The notes under the pieces: generated by a model
What the model saw: only the letters and a program-made list of their open reading frames with translations
What the model was told of the DNA's origin: nothing
Database searches by the model: none
From: Coleofasciculus sp937127375
Lineage (GTDB): Bacteria; Cyanobacteriota; Cyanobacteriia; Cyanobacteriales; Coleofasciculaceae
Strand: one strand, 5' to 3'
DNA: 64,000 nucleotides
Assembly (NCBI GenBank): GCA_040218875.1
Contig: JAVJQP010000027.1
In this document: one piece after another, positions 1 through 7,890 of the stretch
How positions within the stretch are numbered: the stretch's first letter is position 1
Layout: every line of letters starts with the position of its first letter
Position numbers and translations under genes: made by a program

Positions 1-127
1 CCATGGGGGAGACCAAAGGATGCGGGAGCTTTTTGTTCCATGGGGGAAGCCAAAGGATGCGGGAGCTTTTGGTTCCATGGGGGATTTAGGGGGATCGACA
101 ATGTACCGCATAGCAGAGCAAACTGCT
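1..127. repeat. Repeat copy at contig edge
   Basis: These bases are the same as 14341-14467 by direct comparison. They hold about two units of a 37-bp tandem repeat (GGATGCGGGAGCTTTTTGTT core) followed by unique-looking sequence up to AAACTGCT. The window begins in mid-repeat, so the assembly probably broke here because the repeat could not be resolved. Confidence 0.9.
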
Positions 128-176
128 ATAAGTGCAAGCTTTTCAGCCATCCAGGAGGGATGGATTGCACTTATAG
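125..176. repeat. Nested inverted repeat
   Basis: CTATAAGTGCAA at 125-136 is the exact reverse complement of TTGCACTTATAG at 165-176. Inside the loop, CCATCC and GGATGG form a second small stem. It lies past the 3' end of the minus-strand permease gene, so it may act in transcript ending or be a mobile palindrome. Function is not shown by the sequence. Confidence 0.6.
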
Positions 177-190
177 TCGGCTTTAAACCT

Positions 191-221
191 CCTCTAACTC
201 TTGATAGATAAGGGTTAGAGG
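191..221 (-). terminator. Hairpin downstream of permease gene
   Basis: CCTCTAAC (191-198) and GTTAGAGG (214-221) form an 8-bp stem about 15 bases past the permease stop codon on the minus strand. There is no clear U-tract, so this is at best a weak terminator candidate. Confidence 0.35.
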
Positions 222-236
222 GTTGTGCAGCAAACC

Positions 237-1469
237 CTACTTAATAACAGCAGCAATCAAACCCCCAGCTAACCAGATATAGGAGACAATCGCCAGCCAA
301 AACAGCACCCGCTCAATGATACTTTTCTTACCACCGCCGTGATGCATTCCGCCCTTGTGTTCTTTTTTGCCACCCCAGCGCAGCCAAGCCAGAACCCCGG
401 TGACAGCGAGAAAGGCAATGTTTAACCAAAATGTATAGTCAATCGCAAAACGTTGTGTTTCAGCTTGACTCTGCCCAGTGCTTTCTGGCAAAAGCCCGAA
501 TAGGGAAAAGCCATAGTGCATAACAATCGCTGTCGCCACCAACGCCGCTAAAAAGATACCTAGGATATAGAATGCCATTTTCCAGCCGTAGTATTTGGCA
601 TGAATCCGAATTACCGGGAACACAACTAAATCACTAAAGATAAACGCGATTACCCCAGCAAAACTTACCCCATTGGCATAGAGAACCGAAGCCAAGGGAA
701 TATTTCCCATGGAACCGATAAACGTAAAAAATGCCGCAACGGGTCCAATAATTGTATTTTCTAGAATTGCCAAAAATCCGGGATTACCACCTTGTCCAGA
801 ACCAATAAACAGAAACTGAAAGAACGATCGCGGCACAAATACAGCAATCGCACCCGCCACAGTAAAGCCGATGGTTACGTCTTTCCAAACCATCATCCAT
901 TCCATAAAATATTTGCGGGCAACCTGTTTCCATCCCTGTAGAGTTTGAATCTTCTCTTTCCAGTCGGGAACATCTTCTCCCTCATTTGCCTCGCCTTCAT
1001 TATCCCGCAGTCGTTTGCGTACCTTTCTAATTAGCTTGGTGGGGCGGGTAAATTTCACAATCAACCACATGAAAATAATCAGCAGAAGTCCACCCACATA
1101 CTCGCCAACGACAAATTGCCAACCGAGGAAGACGGCGATGATAAATCCTAACTCAATCACTAAATTGGTTGAGGCGAGTAAGAAAGCCAGGGACGGAACA
1201 AAACCGGCTCCTTTTTTAAATAATGATTTTGTTGTCGCTAGGGCAGCAAAACTACAGGAACTCGATATAAAGCCGAAAAACGTTCCCAAGGCGACGCTCC
1301 CTTTTCCCGCTTCACCCATGGTTTGTTTCATGCGTTCGCGAGTCACAAAAACTTGGATAGCGCTACTAATCACATAACCCAGGATAAACGCCCATAACGC
1401 TTTCCAGAAAAAGCCGAGTGAGGTTAGCACTGCCTCACTATACAGTTGCCAAAAGTTTGCATTGTTCAT
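237..1469 (-). CDS. Multi-pass permease (ArsP/DUF318-like)
   Basis: This 410-residue integral membrane protein resembles the COG0701/PF03773 permease family, which includes ArsP-type organoarsenical exporters and many members with no known substrate. About eight hydrophobic segments are visible, split by a charged cytoplasmic loop near residues 140-175 (KLIRKVRKRLRDNEGE). The conserved block SSSCSFAALATTKSLF near residue 70 and GSMGNIPLASVL near residue 255 fit the family. The C-terminal tail has a His/Gly/Lys-rich stretch (GGMHHGGGKK) between the last two membrane spans, which might bind metal. The ATG at 1467-1469 gives a normal family start. The substrate cannot be assigned. Its neighbour, a degraded two-component system, could once have regulated it, but that is inference. 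Confidence 0.75.
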   Translation of the reverse strand: MNNANFWQLYSEAVLTSLGFFWKALWAFILGYVISSAIQVFVTRERMKQTMGEAGKGSVALGTFFGFISSSCSFAALATTKSLFKKGAGFVPSLAFLLASTNLVIELGFIIAVFLGWQFVVGEYVGGLLLIIFMWLIVKFTRPTKLIRKVRKRLRDNEGEANEGEDVPDWKEKIQTLQGWKQVARKYFMEWMMVWKDVTIGFTVAGAIAVFVPRSFFQFLFIGSGQGGNPGFLAILENTIIGPVAAFFTFIGSMGNIPLASVLYANGVSFAGVIAFIFSDLVVFPVIRIHAKYYGWKMAFYILGIFLAALVATAIVMHYGFSLFGLLPESTGQSQAETQRFAIDYTFWLNIAFLAVTGVLAWLRWGGKKEHKGGMHHGGGKKSIIERVLFWLAIVSYIWLAGGLIAAVIK

Positions 1470-1776
1470 GCTAATTTTTTTATCGTCTTGTAACTAGCCA
1501 ACGGACTTTCCTGATTGATTTCTGATCAATCTTGTTGAGAAAATCCATCAAACGGAATTGACCTAATTTCCCCCCGGAAACTCAATCACTGAGTAACCTG
1601 CTGCATAAGTGTTGTGGGGGGTGGGTAGAGAGCGATTTTAAGGTTGACTTAGATTACTGCCCTCTCACTTTTTACTGTAGAAACTTGTGGGTGCGATCGC
1701 GTCCAACTAAAGAATGAGCTGTAATATCTGACTAAGGGTGGACAACGGTTTCATTTTGATTTCATGACTAGATGAT

Positions 1777-1950
1777 ATGAGAATTTTTTTAGTCGAAGAT
1801 GAACCCGATTTAGGCGCGGCGATTAAGCGGGCGTTGAATCAAGAGGCTTATGTGGTGGATTGGGTTTTGGATGGTGTCCAAGCCTGGGAATACCTAGAAT
1901 TCGATTTGTCATTTGTGTGCTTCCTTGCTTCCTTAGCAGGGCGGGTTTAG
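1777..1950 (+). pseudogene. Truncated response regulator (RppA-like)
   Basis: The reading frame opens with MRIFLVEDEPDLGAAIKRAL and continues through VVDWVLDGVQAWEYLEF. This is the first 43 or so residues of an OmpR-type receiver domain, including the acidic pair (E, D) that helps bind magnesium. The phospho-acceptor Asp, the rest of the receiver and the DNA-binding domain are missing. The frame runs into a GGGCGGGTTTAG repeat element at 1938 and stops at 1948-1950. Sequence style matches cyanobacterial RppA regulators, which pair with RppB kinases; a kinase remnant follows directly. The gene is dead as a regulator. Confidence 0.8.
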
Positions 1951-1997
1951 TCATATCCAGGTGCAAAAGAAACGATAATAGTGAAACCCGCCCCTAC
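1938..1997. repeat. GGGCGGGTTT-type palindromic element
   Basis: The element runs from AGGGCGGGTTTAGT to GTGAAACCCGCCCCTACA, with imperfect inverted ends. It provides the stop codon of the truncated response regulator. It is followed by a short CCCCTACA tandem (CCCCTACACCCCTACACC). The interior is close to the copy at 31714-31774, which contains the same GTGCAAA segment. Confidence 0.85.
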
Positions 1998-2032
1998 ACC
2001 CCTACACCCCTACACCCCATCTCCCTGATCAG

Positions 2033-2271
2033 ATGAATCAAAATCGATTATTCCGCTCAACTCGATGGCGACTGGCTGGTTGGTATGCTGGCGTTATGGG
2101 TTTAATTTTAGGCGTTTCCGGGTTTTGGGTTCGCGCCAGGGTGTCTGGAGGTTCGGGGTTAGGGTTGTCGATTGCTCGTGCGATCGCCCAAGCTCATCAG
2201 GTACTATTCAGGTGGAGAGTGAGTTAGGCAAGGGTAGCCAGTTTACGATTCGCTTATCCAAGAAAATTTAA
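2033..2271 (+). pseudogene. Degraded sensor histidine kinase (RppB-like)
   Basis: The start (MNQNRLFRSTRWRLAGWYAG, then a membrane span) is that of a cyanobacterial RppB-type kinase. After residue 34 the frame jumps straight to the ATP-binding G2 box (GGSGLGLSIARAIAQAHQ), so the periplasmic, HAMP and phospho-acceptor regions are gone. Just after HQ one base is missing: the remainder (GTIQVESELGKGSQFTIRL) continues in another frame to a stop at 2269-2271. A large internal deletion plus a frameshift make this a pseudogene. It lies 36 bases past the repeat element that ends the partner regulator. Confidence 0.8.
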
Positions 2272-2346
2272 ATGGATTTTTGTAACTTTTCATACATTTT
2301 GCTACCATGAAAGAATAGTAATTATAAACAAAGCAAAATAGAATTA

Positions 2347-2490
2347 GCTTCTAGGGTTCCGATTTCGGATTCAACCGCCGAAATGACTGGTCCAAGAGAA
2401 GCAGGCTACCCCAAAAAGATTTTATCAATCCGCATGGATTACTAAATCAGTAGCCCCACGGCGGGAGAAAAGCCCGGGAGATGTTGGCGA
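2347..2490 (+). promoter_or_regulatory. Guanidine-I riboswitch (ykkC RNA) aptamer
   Basis: The hallmark conserved segments of the guanidine-I class are readable: CTAGGGTTCCG at 2351-2361, ACTGGTCCAAGAGA at 2385-2398, and the P3 part CGGCGGGAGAAAAGCCCGGG at 2459-2478. The order and spacing fit the known fold. The RNA sits about 70 bases upstream of a guanidine hydrolase gene, the expected target. Ligand binding should keep the aptamer intact and let transcription reach gdmH (see the overlapping terminator). Class assignment is from remembered consensus, not a covariance-model search. Confidence 0.88.
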
Positions 2491-2536
2491 AGGCAAGAGT
2501 CGTCACACTCCTGGGTATTTTTCCTGTTTTTTAGTG
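2473..2536 (+). terminator. Riboswitch expression-platform terminator
   Basis: CCCGGGAG (2473-2480) can pair with CTCCTGGG (2508-2515), giving 8 bp with one G-U, and a T-rich run follows (TATTTTTCCTGTTTTTT). The left arm is also the right arm of aptamer helix P3 (GCGGG/CCCGG), so the two structures exclude each other. This predicts that guanidine binding prevents termination and turns the operon on. Confidence 0.8.
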
Positions 2537-2556
2537 ACATTAATCTGGAGAAATTT

Positions 2557-3750
2557 ATGAGTGAGTCATTTCCATTTCAACGCCCGAATAACAACCCCAA
2601 TGGATACCCCAGCAAAGCTCAACGTGCTTTAGAACGAGAACAACAGCTTCCTTTAACTGGTTGGCAACAAGAAGTTGATCAAGGGTTAGACTACGGTTTA
2701 GAAGCGGCTGAAAGTATCCGCGATCGCACGATTCCTACGTTTTCGCGAGGTGAATTGCCCCACTATGCGGGGATTAATACCTTTATGAAAGCGCCCTATT
2801 TAGAAGATGTGCGTCAAGTTGGCAATTATGACGTGGCGATTATCGGGGTTCCCCATGATTCCGGTACAACTTATCGCCCGGGTACGCGGTTTGGTCCCCA
2901 AGGGATTCGTCGGATTAGCGCCTTGTATACGCCGTACAATTTTGAATTAGGTGTTGATTTACGGGAACAAATTACCCTCTGTGATGTGGGCGATGTTTTT
3001 ACGATTCCGGCGAATAATGAAAAGTCTTTTGATCAAATATCCAAGGGAATTGCTCACGTTTTTAGTTCCGGTGCATTCCCAATTATTTTAGGTGGCGATC
3101 ATTCGATTGGATTTGCCACAGTGCGGGGAATTTGTCGGCATCTGGGGGATAAAAAAGTCGGCATTATTCACTTTGATCGCCATGTCGATACCCAAGAAAC
3201 CGATCTCGATGAACGGATGCATACTTGTCCTTGGTTTCACGCTACTAATATCAAAAATGCTCCGGCTAAAAACCTAGTCCAACTGGGAATTGGTGGCTGG
3301 CAAGTCCCGCGTCAAGGGGTTAAAGTTTGTCGAGAACGAGCTACGAATATTCTCACGGTTACCGATATTACAGAAATGGGATTAGATGCGGCAGCCGATT
3401 TTGCCATAAAACGCGCCACTGATGGGACAGATTGTGTCTGGATTAGTTTTGATATTGATTGTATTGATGCTGGATTTGTTCCCGGAACTGGGTGGCCCGA
3501 ACCGGGTGGTTTACTGCCTCGTGAAGCCCTCTATTTGCTCAAGAAAGTTGTCCAAAATGTTCCCGTTTGTGGGTTAGAAGTGGTCGAAGTTTCACCCCCT
3601 TATGATATTAGTGATATGACCTCGCTCATGGCAACCCGGGTGATTTGTGATACGATGGGTCATTTAGTCGTATCGGGTCAGCTTCCTCGCCAGGAAAAGC
3701 CGGATTACATTCAAATGAATTATCAAGCTGAAATGGTGGAATGGGTTTAA
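2557..3750 (+). CDS. gdmH: Guanidine hydrolase (Ni-dependent ureohydrolase)
   Basis: This 397-residue ureohydrolase-fold enzyme should hydrolyse guanidine to urea and ammonia in the cytoplasm. Metal-binding motifs are GGDHS (179-183), HFDRHVD (205-211) and SFDIDCID (297-304), giving the two-metal ligand set His182, Asp207, His209, Asp211, Asp299 and Asp301. Arg208 replaces the Ala of ordinary agmatinases/arginases, and GFVPGTGWPEPGG has Trp where agmatinases have a small residue. A roughly 85-residue N-terminal extension is present. All of these match Synechocystis Sll1077 (GdmH), shown to be a nickel guanidine hydrolase. A guanidine riboswitch upstream and HypA/HypB-like genes downstream give independent support. 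ATG at 2557 follows CTGGAGAAATTT, a clear ribosome site. Confidence 0.92.
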   Translation: MSESFPFQRPNNNPNGYPSKAQRALEREQQLPLTGWQQEVDQGLDYGLEAAESIRDRTIPTFSRGELPHYAGINTFMKAPYLEDVRQVGNYDVAIIGVPHDSGTTYRPGTRFGPQGIRRISALYTPYNFELGVDLREQITLCDVGDVFTIPANNEKSFDQISKGIAHVFSSGAFPIILGGDHSIGFATVRGICRHLGDKKVGIIHFDRHVDTQETDLDERMHTCPWFHATNIKNAPAKNLVQLGIGGWQVPRQGVKVCRERATNILTVTDITEMGLDAAADFAIKRATDGTDCVWISFDIDCIDAGFVPGTGWPEPGGLLPREALYLLKKVVQNVPVCGLEVVEVSPPYDISDMTSLMATRVICDTMGHLVVSGQLPRQEKPDYIQMNYQAEMVEWV

Positions 3751-3803
3751 TTGATTTAAGTATAAAATGGCAGAAATTGAGAAAATTGGGGGAGGGATAA
3801 AGC

Positions 3804-4169
3804 GTGCATGAAACCGATATGACCAAAGCCTTAATTTTGACAGTGCGCCAATGGTGGGAGGAACAACCCTCTCGTCCGCAAATTGATAGGATTCACCTGA
3901 CAGTGGGGCAATTCACTTGTGTGGAACCGGCTAGTTTGCACTTTGCGTTTGCGGCACAGACTCAAACGGGTTTTTTAGAGGGAGTAAAATTAGCGATTCA
4001 CGAGACGCCTTTGGTCGCATTCTGTCACGCCTGTCAAGCAGAATATAAACCCGAAATTGGATTGCACTATTCTTGTCCTAGTTGTCAATCTCCGATGGAA
4101 GATATTCGTTCGGGACGAGAACTGAAAATCGATCGCATTGAATATGCTCAATCTTTTGCGGAAATTTAA
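3804..4169 (+). CDS. ghaA: HypA-like nickel chaperone for GdmH
   Basis: This 121-residue protein belongs to the HypA/HybF nickel-insertion family. The GTG at 3804 is chosen because it gives Met-His-Glu at the N-terminus, the conserved nickel-binding MHE start. Two CxxC pairs (CHAC near residue 74 and CPSC near residue 92) form the structural zinc site. No hydrogenase gene is nearby. The gene sits 53 bases behind gdmH and 15 bases before a HypB-like gene, the same order as Synechocystis sll1077-1078-1079, where these proteins activate guanidine hydrolase (GhaA/GhaB). The likely role is therefore nickel delivery to GdmH rather than to hydrogenase. Confidence 0.88.
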   Translation: MHETDMTKALILTVRQWWEEQPSRPQIDRIHLTVGQFTCVEPASLHFAFAAQTQTGFLEGVKLAIHETPLVAFCHACQAEYKPEIGLHYSCPSCQSPMEDIRSGRELKIDRIEYAQSFAEI

Positions 4170-4184
4170 GCTATCTAACTAATA

Positions 4185-4853
4185 ATGCACCAAACCGTTG
4201 AAGCTGCTTTAGAAATTAACTTACTCCACGCTAACCAAGCGGGAGCCAATCACAATCGCGCCCATTTTGATCAGTGGGGAATTACCTGTCTGAATATCAT
4301 GAGTAGCCCCGGTGCGGGAAAAACGGTGTTGTTAGAGCGTACTCTAGCCGCCCTGAATCATGACTTAAAAATGGCAGTAATTGAAGGGGATATGACAACG
4401 GAATTAGACGCCGAACGGCTGCGTCAATACGGTGTTCCTGTGATTGCGATTAATACCGGACGTTCCTGTCATCTTGACTCAAAGATGGTATCAGGAGGAC
4501 TTCACACTTTAGCAGCGGACTACAATCCAGGGGAATTTGATCTCGTTTTTGTTGAGAATGTCGGTAATCTGGTTTGTCCGGCTGAATTTGAAGTGGGAGA
4601 ACATGGGAAAGTGGCACTTCTAAGTGTCACTGAGGGAGAGGATAAACCCTTGAAATATCCAATTATGTTTCAAGAAGCCGACTGCTTATTAATTAGCAAA
4701 ATTGACTTAGCTCCTTACCTGGATATTGATCTCAACCGTCTAGAATCTAACGTGCGTCAAATCAATCCCCAGGTAACGATTATTCGGCTCTCGGCTAAAA
4801 CAGGTGAAGGATTAGAAACCTGGTTAAGTTGGTTGCGAACTCAGGTAAACTAA
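4185..4853 (+). CDS. ghaB: HypB-like GTPase, nickel insertion for GdmH
   Basis: This 222-residue protein is a SIMIBI-class GTPase of the HypB family. The P-loop SSPGAGKTVLLERT lies near residue 40, EGDMTTELDAERL near residue 65, NTGRSCHLDSKMV (Cys-His metal site of the GTPase domain) near residue 94, VENVGNLVCPAEFEVGE near residue 126, and the guanine-specificity SKID near residue 171. It lacks the N-terminal His-rich nickel store found in some HypB proteins. It is translated 15 bases after ghaA in the guanidine-riboswitch operon and probably drives GTP-dependent nickel loading of GdmH. Confidence 0.88.
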   Translation: MHQTVEAALEINLLHANQAGANHNRAHFDQWGITCLNIMSSPGAGKTVLLERTLAALNHDLKMAVIEGDMTTELDAERLRQYGVPVIAINTGRSCHLDSKMVSGGLHTLAADYNPGEFDLVFVENVGNLVCPAEFEVGEHGKVALLSVTEGEDKPLKYPIMFQEADCLLISKIDLAPYLDIDLNRLESNVRQINPQVTIIRLSAKTGEGLETWLSWLRTQVN

Positions 4854-4894
4854 TCAAAATGTCTATCTAATGGATGAATGCTGAATAGGGTTGA

Positions 4895-5371
4895 ATGGGT
4901 TATGATTACAGAGTTCAAGTTCTAAAGTCTCAATTAAGTATGTTCAGGATAATCAATCCAGTTTCGGGCAATTCTCAACGATACCGGGCTAAAAAGATGC
5001 TGTCAGTTCTTTTGTCGATGGCATTAGTGGCATTGACTTGGACAGGCACTTTATTTAATCCTATGCCTACAGCCCAGGCTTTAACCGTGAAAATGACACC
5101 ATTTATGGTTGCTGATAGTAACCCCGTTGACGAAGTATTCGGTTCGGGAACCAGCGACCAAATTCAAGGAAAAGCCAAAGAAGATATTGGCACAGTAGAA
5201 CGAAATATGGGCAAAGCCAAGGAAGATATTAAAGGTGCAGCCAAGCAAGTCCAAGGGCGGGCGGAACAAGATACAGGGCGAGTGAAAAATCGCGCTGACG
5301 ATGCAGGATCGGATATGGAAAAGGCGTCTGAAAATTTAGGAGATGCGATTAAGAGTTTGTTTGGAGAATAG
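4895..5371 (+). CDS. CsbD-like exported or lumenal small protein
   Basis: The protein has an N-terminal basic stretch, a hydrophobic segment (MLSVLLSMALVALTWTG) and an AQA-type cleavage site, so it is probably exported or lumenal. The mature part is hydrophilic and helical, with the repeated pattern QGKAKEDIGTVE / MGKAKEDIKGAAKQVQGRAE / TGRVKNRADDAG. These 11-residue-like repeats are typical of CsbD/LEA-like stress proteins. ATG at 4895 follows AGGG; an internal ATG at 4940 (MFRIINPVSG) would give a shorter, more ordinary signal peptide and may be the true start. It is not obviously part of the guanidine operon. Confidence 0.6.
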   Translation: MGYDYRVQVLKSQLSMFRIINPVSGNSQRYRAKKMLSVLLSMALVALTWTGTLFNPMPTAQALTVKMTPFMVADSNPVDEVFGSGTSDQIQGKAKEDIGTVERNMGKAKEDIKGAAKQVQGRAEQDTGRVKNRADDAGSDMEKASENLGDAIKSLFGE

Positions 5372-5377
5372 TAGCTA

Positions 5378-5542
5378 ATACCAAGTTGCAGTCTAAGGTA
5401 GAATCTGTCATGCTGAGCAGAATGCAGTGAAACGGAATGACGCGAAGCATCTGTCCAGATTCGCGTATCTCCTTCCTCGCTATAGCAAAAGCTTCACGCT
5501 TCGCTCTTCCTAGACATGATAGAACGGAACGCAACTCGGTAT
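5378..5542. repeat. Dispersed repeat with ATACCAAGTTGC ends
   Basis: The element starts ATACCAAGTTGC and ends GCAACTCGGTAT, forming terminal inverted repeats. Its middle (GGTAGAATCTGTCATGCTGA, GGAATGACGCGAAGCATCTG) is shared with the copy at 6832-6949. It looks like a non-autonomous mobile palindrome or MITE-like relic. Confidence 0.75.
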
Positions 5543-5677
5543 AAGACGGTTGTCTGAACGAATGGGCTACAAACTGCTCAACAAATGGTAAAATTAGTGA
5601 GTCAATAACGGCTTTTTTGACTTCAGTAGAAACGTTTCAGTAGAGCGTCTCTACTGAATTTTTAATTTTTTGATAGT

Positions 5678-6331
5678 ATGGCGGCTCTTTCCCCAATTGT
5701 TAAACCCGTTAGCCAGATGCAACTAGCACCCGGCAGTGCTGTGACAATTCCTAATGTCAACTGGCAGAAATTTGAGTCTATTTTGTCAGAGTTAGGAGAA
5801 AAACGTGCAGCAAGACTTGCTTACAGCCAGGGAAGGTTAGAAATTAGGGTTCCTTTTCCTGAGCATGAAAAACCGAAGGATATTATTTCAGATATTGTCA
5901 AGCTATTGCTTAAGGCGACAAGTAGGCGATATGAACCTTTTGGTTCAACGACGTTTAAAAAGGAAGGTGCAGCAGGCGTTGAACCAGATGCCTGTTTCTA
6001 TATTCAGAATTATCAACAAATGATTGGTCGTCGCCGACTTGAACCCGATGATCCACCGCCTGATTTGGCAATTGAGTCAGATGTTACCTCGAAAACAACA
6101 TTGGATGCTTATCAAGCGATTGGCGTTCCAGAAGTCTGGGTTTATGATAGTGGCAAGTTGATAATTTATGTACTAAGAGAAGGGGAGTATAAACAATCAG
6201 ATAGTAGTCCAACGTTTCCAGGAATTTCGATCACTCAGGTTATTCCGGCTACCGTAAAACGGTCATGGCAAGTGGGACATGTTCAGGCGTTAGAGGAATT
6301 TGAAAGCGCGGTTATTAGAGGAAATTGTTAA
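5678..6331 (+). CDS. Uma2 family protein (DUF820)
   Basis: This 217-residue protein has the Uma2/DUF820 fold, a PD-(D/E)XK-type nuclease-like family greatly expanded in cyanobacteria. Visible blocks are LAYSQGRLEIRVPFPEHE near residue 50, GVEPDACFYI near residue 103 (acidic active-site position), LAIESDVTSKT near residue 131 (E..S..K catalytic-like), and VPEVWVYD near residue 150. Substrate and role are unknown for this family; a link to mobile DNA is often proposed. ATG at 5678 starts a complete frame. It stands alone between repeat elements. Confidence 0.8.
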   Translation: MAALSPIVKPVSQMQLAPGSAVTIPNVNWQKFESILSELGEKRAARLAYSQGRLEIRVPFPEHEKPKDIISDIVKLLLKATSRRYEPFGSTTFKKEGAAGVEPDACFYIQNYQQMIGRRRLEPDDPPPDLAIESDVTSKTTLDAYQAIGVPEVWVYDSGKLIIYVLREGEYKQSDSSPTFPGISITQVIPATVKRSWQVGHVQALEEFESAVIRGNC

Positions 6332-6465
6332 CGTTTTATCAAGTCTGGTAGAGGTTATTATGGCAGAGTGAGGGGTCTCTGGATTTTCCGTTTGTCGTTT
6401 GTCGTTGCGCTGTCTTCGCCATAGTTGAAAAACCTAACCCCCCAGCCCCCTTCCCTGCGAGGGAA

Positions 6466-6545
6466 GGGGGAGTCAGAAAGGGGGAGTCAGAAAGGGGGAG
6501 TCAAAAAGGGGGAGTCAAAAAGGGGGAGTCAAAAAGGGGGAGAAT
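6466..6545. repeat. 15-bp tandem repeat
   Basis: Five or so head-to-tail units of GGGGGAGTCAGAAAG or its AAAAAG variant. The first unit adjoins CCCTTCCCTGCGAGGGAAGG, a common cyanobacterial palindrome. Confidence 0.85.
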
Positions 6546-6626
6546 GGTTTATTCTTTTCTCAATCCTTTATTAGTGAGTACGGGAATTATCATCTGGTTA
6601 CAGACGCGATCGCATTCCCGGCGCTA

Positions 6627-6663
6627 ATTTTAATCCCTCATCGGGATTCACGGAAATTCCAAC
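6627..6663 (-). repeat. Degenerate CRISPR repeat relic
   Basis: These 37 bases align without gaps to the repeat of the array at 6998-7404, with about 28 of 37 positions identical. The AATCCCT and GGGATTCA halves of the stem are kept. It lies on the predicted trailer side of the array, where old repeats decay. Confidence 0.6.
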
Positions 6664-6831
6664 ATTCCAATAATTGTAGGGGCACGGCATTGCCCATCCG
6701 TGTCAACTTAAGGTGAAACTAATACAGGGGAAGCGTTTCACCCTCATCCCCTAACCCCTTCTCCCATCAAGGGAGAAGGGGAACCATCATATAAATAGGT
6801 TTCCAAAATACCCTAGAATACCGCTTCCTTC

Positions 6832-6949
6832 TTGCTCCAAGGTAGAATCTGTCATGCTGAGCAGAATGCAGTGAAACGGAATGACGCGAAGCATCTGTCC
6901 AGATTCTTCGCTTCGCTCAGAATGACATGATAGAACGCAACTTGGTATC
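6832..6949. repeat. Second copy of dispersed repeat, abutting CRISPR
   Basis: The core is nearly identical to the 5378-5542 copy and ends GCAACTTGGTAT. Its right end joins directly onto the last 16 bases of a CRISPR repeat (from 6948), so it truncated the array. The left end (TTGCTCCAAGGTAGAATC) is less palindromic than in the other copy. Confidence 0.75.
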
Positions 6950-7404
6950 AGGGGAATTTAGACCGGAAGTTTGCGCCATACCAATGCTTTTATTTTGGTT
7001 TCAATCCCTGATAGGGATTCAGGGGAATTTAGACCACTATGTGTAAATCGAATTACTGAAGAGGGTACGGGTTTCAATCCCTGATAGGGATTCAGGGGAA
7101 TTTAGACTGCTGTACTCGCCACCTATAAAGGAAGTGGGAAAGTTTCAATCCCTGATAGGGATTCAGGGGAATTTAGACCGGCGGCGGAAAATTTTTCCCC
7201 AGAATTAACTGATTCTTGTTTCAATCCCTGATAGGGATTCAGGGGAATTTAGACCAGAAGAGATTATGTATTCTGAGTATTTCACTTAGTTAAGTTTCAA
7301 TCCCTGATAGGGATTCAGGGGAATTTAGACTAGGTGGTAACGAGTACAGACCCTGCTTGTATCCCGAGTTTCAATCCCTGATAGGGATTCAGGGGAATTT
7401 AGAC
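6948..7404 (-). CRISPR. CRISPR array 1 (6 full repeats, 1 partial)
   Basis: The 37-bp repeats start GTTTCAATCCCTGATAGGG and end GGGGAATTTAGAC, at 6998, 7071, 7142, 7218, 7294 and 7368, and are identical by eye. A 16-bp partial repeat lies at 6948-6963. Spacers are 34, 36, 34, 39, 39 and 37 bp and all different. Read on the minus strand the repeat ends in ATTGAAAC, the usual crRNA 5'-tag, so transcription should run right to left with the leader near 7405-7560. No cas gene is adjacent. The repeat differs from the type III-D-linked array at 60 kb, so another cas locus elsewhere probably serves it, or it is an orphan. Confidence 0.95.
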
Positions 7405-7560
7405 TGCCGACCTCTGAAACGCTTGCTGTATTTAGTTTTCAAGGTACAATTCCGAGAGACTCCATTAAATATATCATTTCAGACTTCGCTAGACAAGAGG
7501 CATCTCAAAAAAAAACTCCCAAATCCACTCCCAGTAAACGTTTCAAGATTTCCGAGAACC
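7405..7560 (-). promoter_or_regulatory. Candidate leader of CRISPR array 1
   Basis: This sequence adjoins the last intact repeat on the side predicted to be the leader from the ATTGAAAC orientation. It contains A/T-rich stretches (CATTAAATATATCATTTC, ATCTCAAAAAAAAAC). No promoter boxes could be fixed with confidence. Confidence 0.4.
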
Positions 7561-7890
7561 TCACCCTAAGGCAAATTTCCTCAAACCTAGATCAGACAAG
7601 GAATACAGCCCGAAAATAAGACTCGCCCAAAAAAACACCTACCCCCTCTCGGATTTCATCCCAAAACATCGACGTGATCATCCTTCATACTCAACCCATC
7701 TCCCTTATCGACACAGGTTGCAGTACAACCATCCTACCCCACCAGATTAGCAACGATACTGATTAGCTCTTGACTCTCCAGTAGAATGGAGACTTTATCC
7801 TATATCTATAACACCCTTTCAGCCTTAAAACCTGCCATCGCCCCTTTGCACCCCCAAACGCCCCAAATTGCAGATCTCCAGGAGTCAACC

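Larger units (their letters stand above)
6332..6997. other. Gene-free repeat-rich stretch
   Basis: No coding region is supportable here. It holds a 15-bp GGGGGAGTC(A)AAAA tandem at 6466-6545, a degenerate CRISPR repeat at 6627-6663, the GTAGGGGCACGGCATTGCCC motif near 6676, a CCCTCATCCCCTAACCCCTT repeat near 6740, and the dispersed repeat at 6832-6949. Confidence 0.7.

Noticed and set aside
20..211. 63-codon frame at the contig start
   Set aside because: It is made from the tandem repeat and the nested palindrome.
7672..7763. IDTGCSTTILP, like the DTG motif of retroviral-type aspartyl proteases
   Set aside because: Only about 30 codons are available, with no start and no other protease blocks. 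It may be a fossil, but I cannot support a gene.
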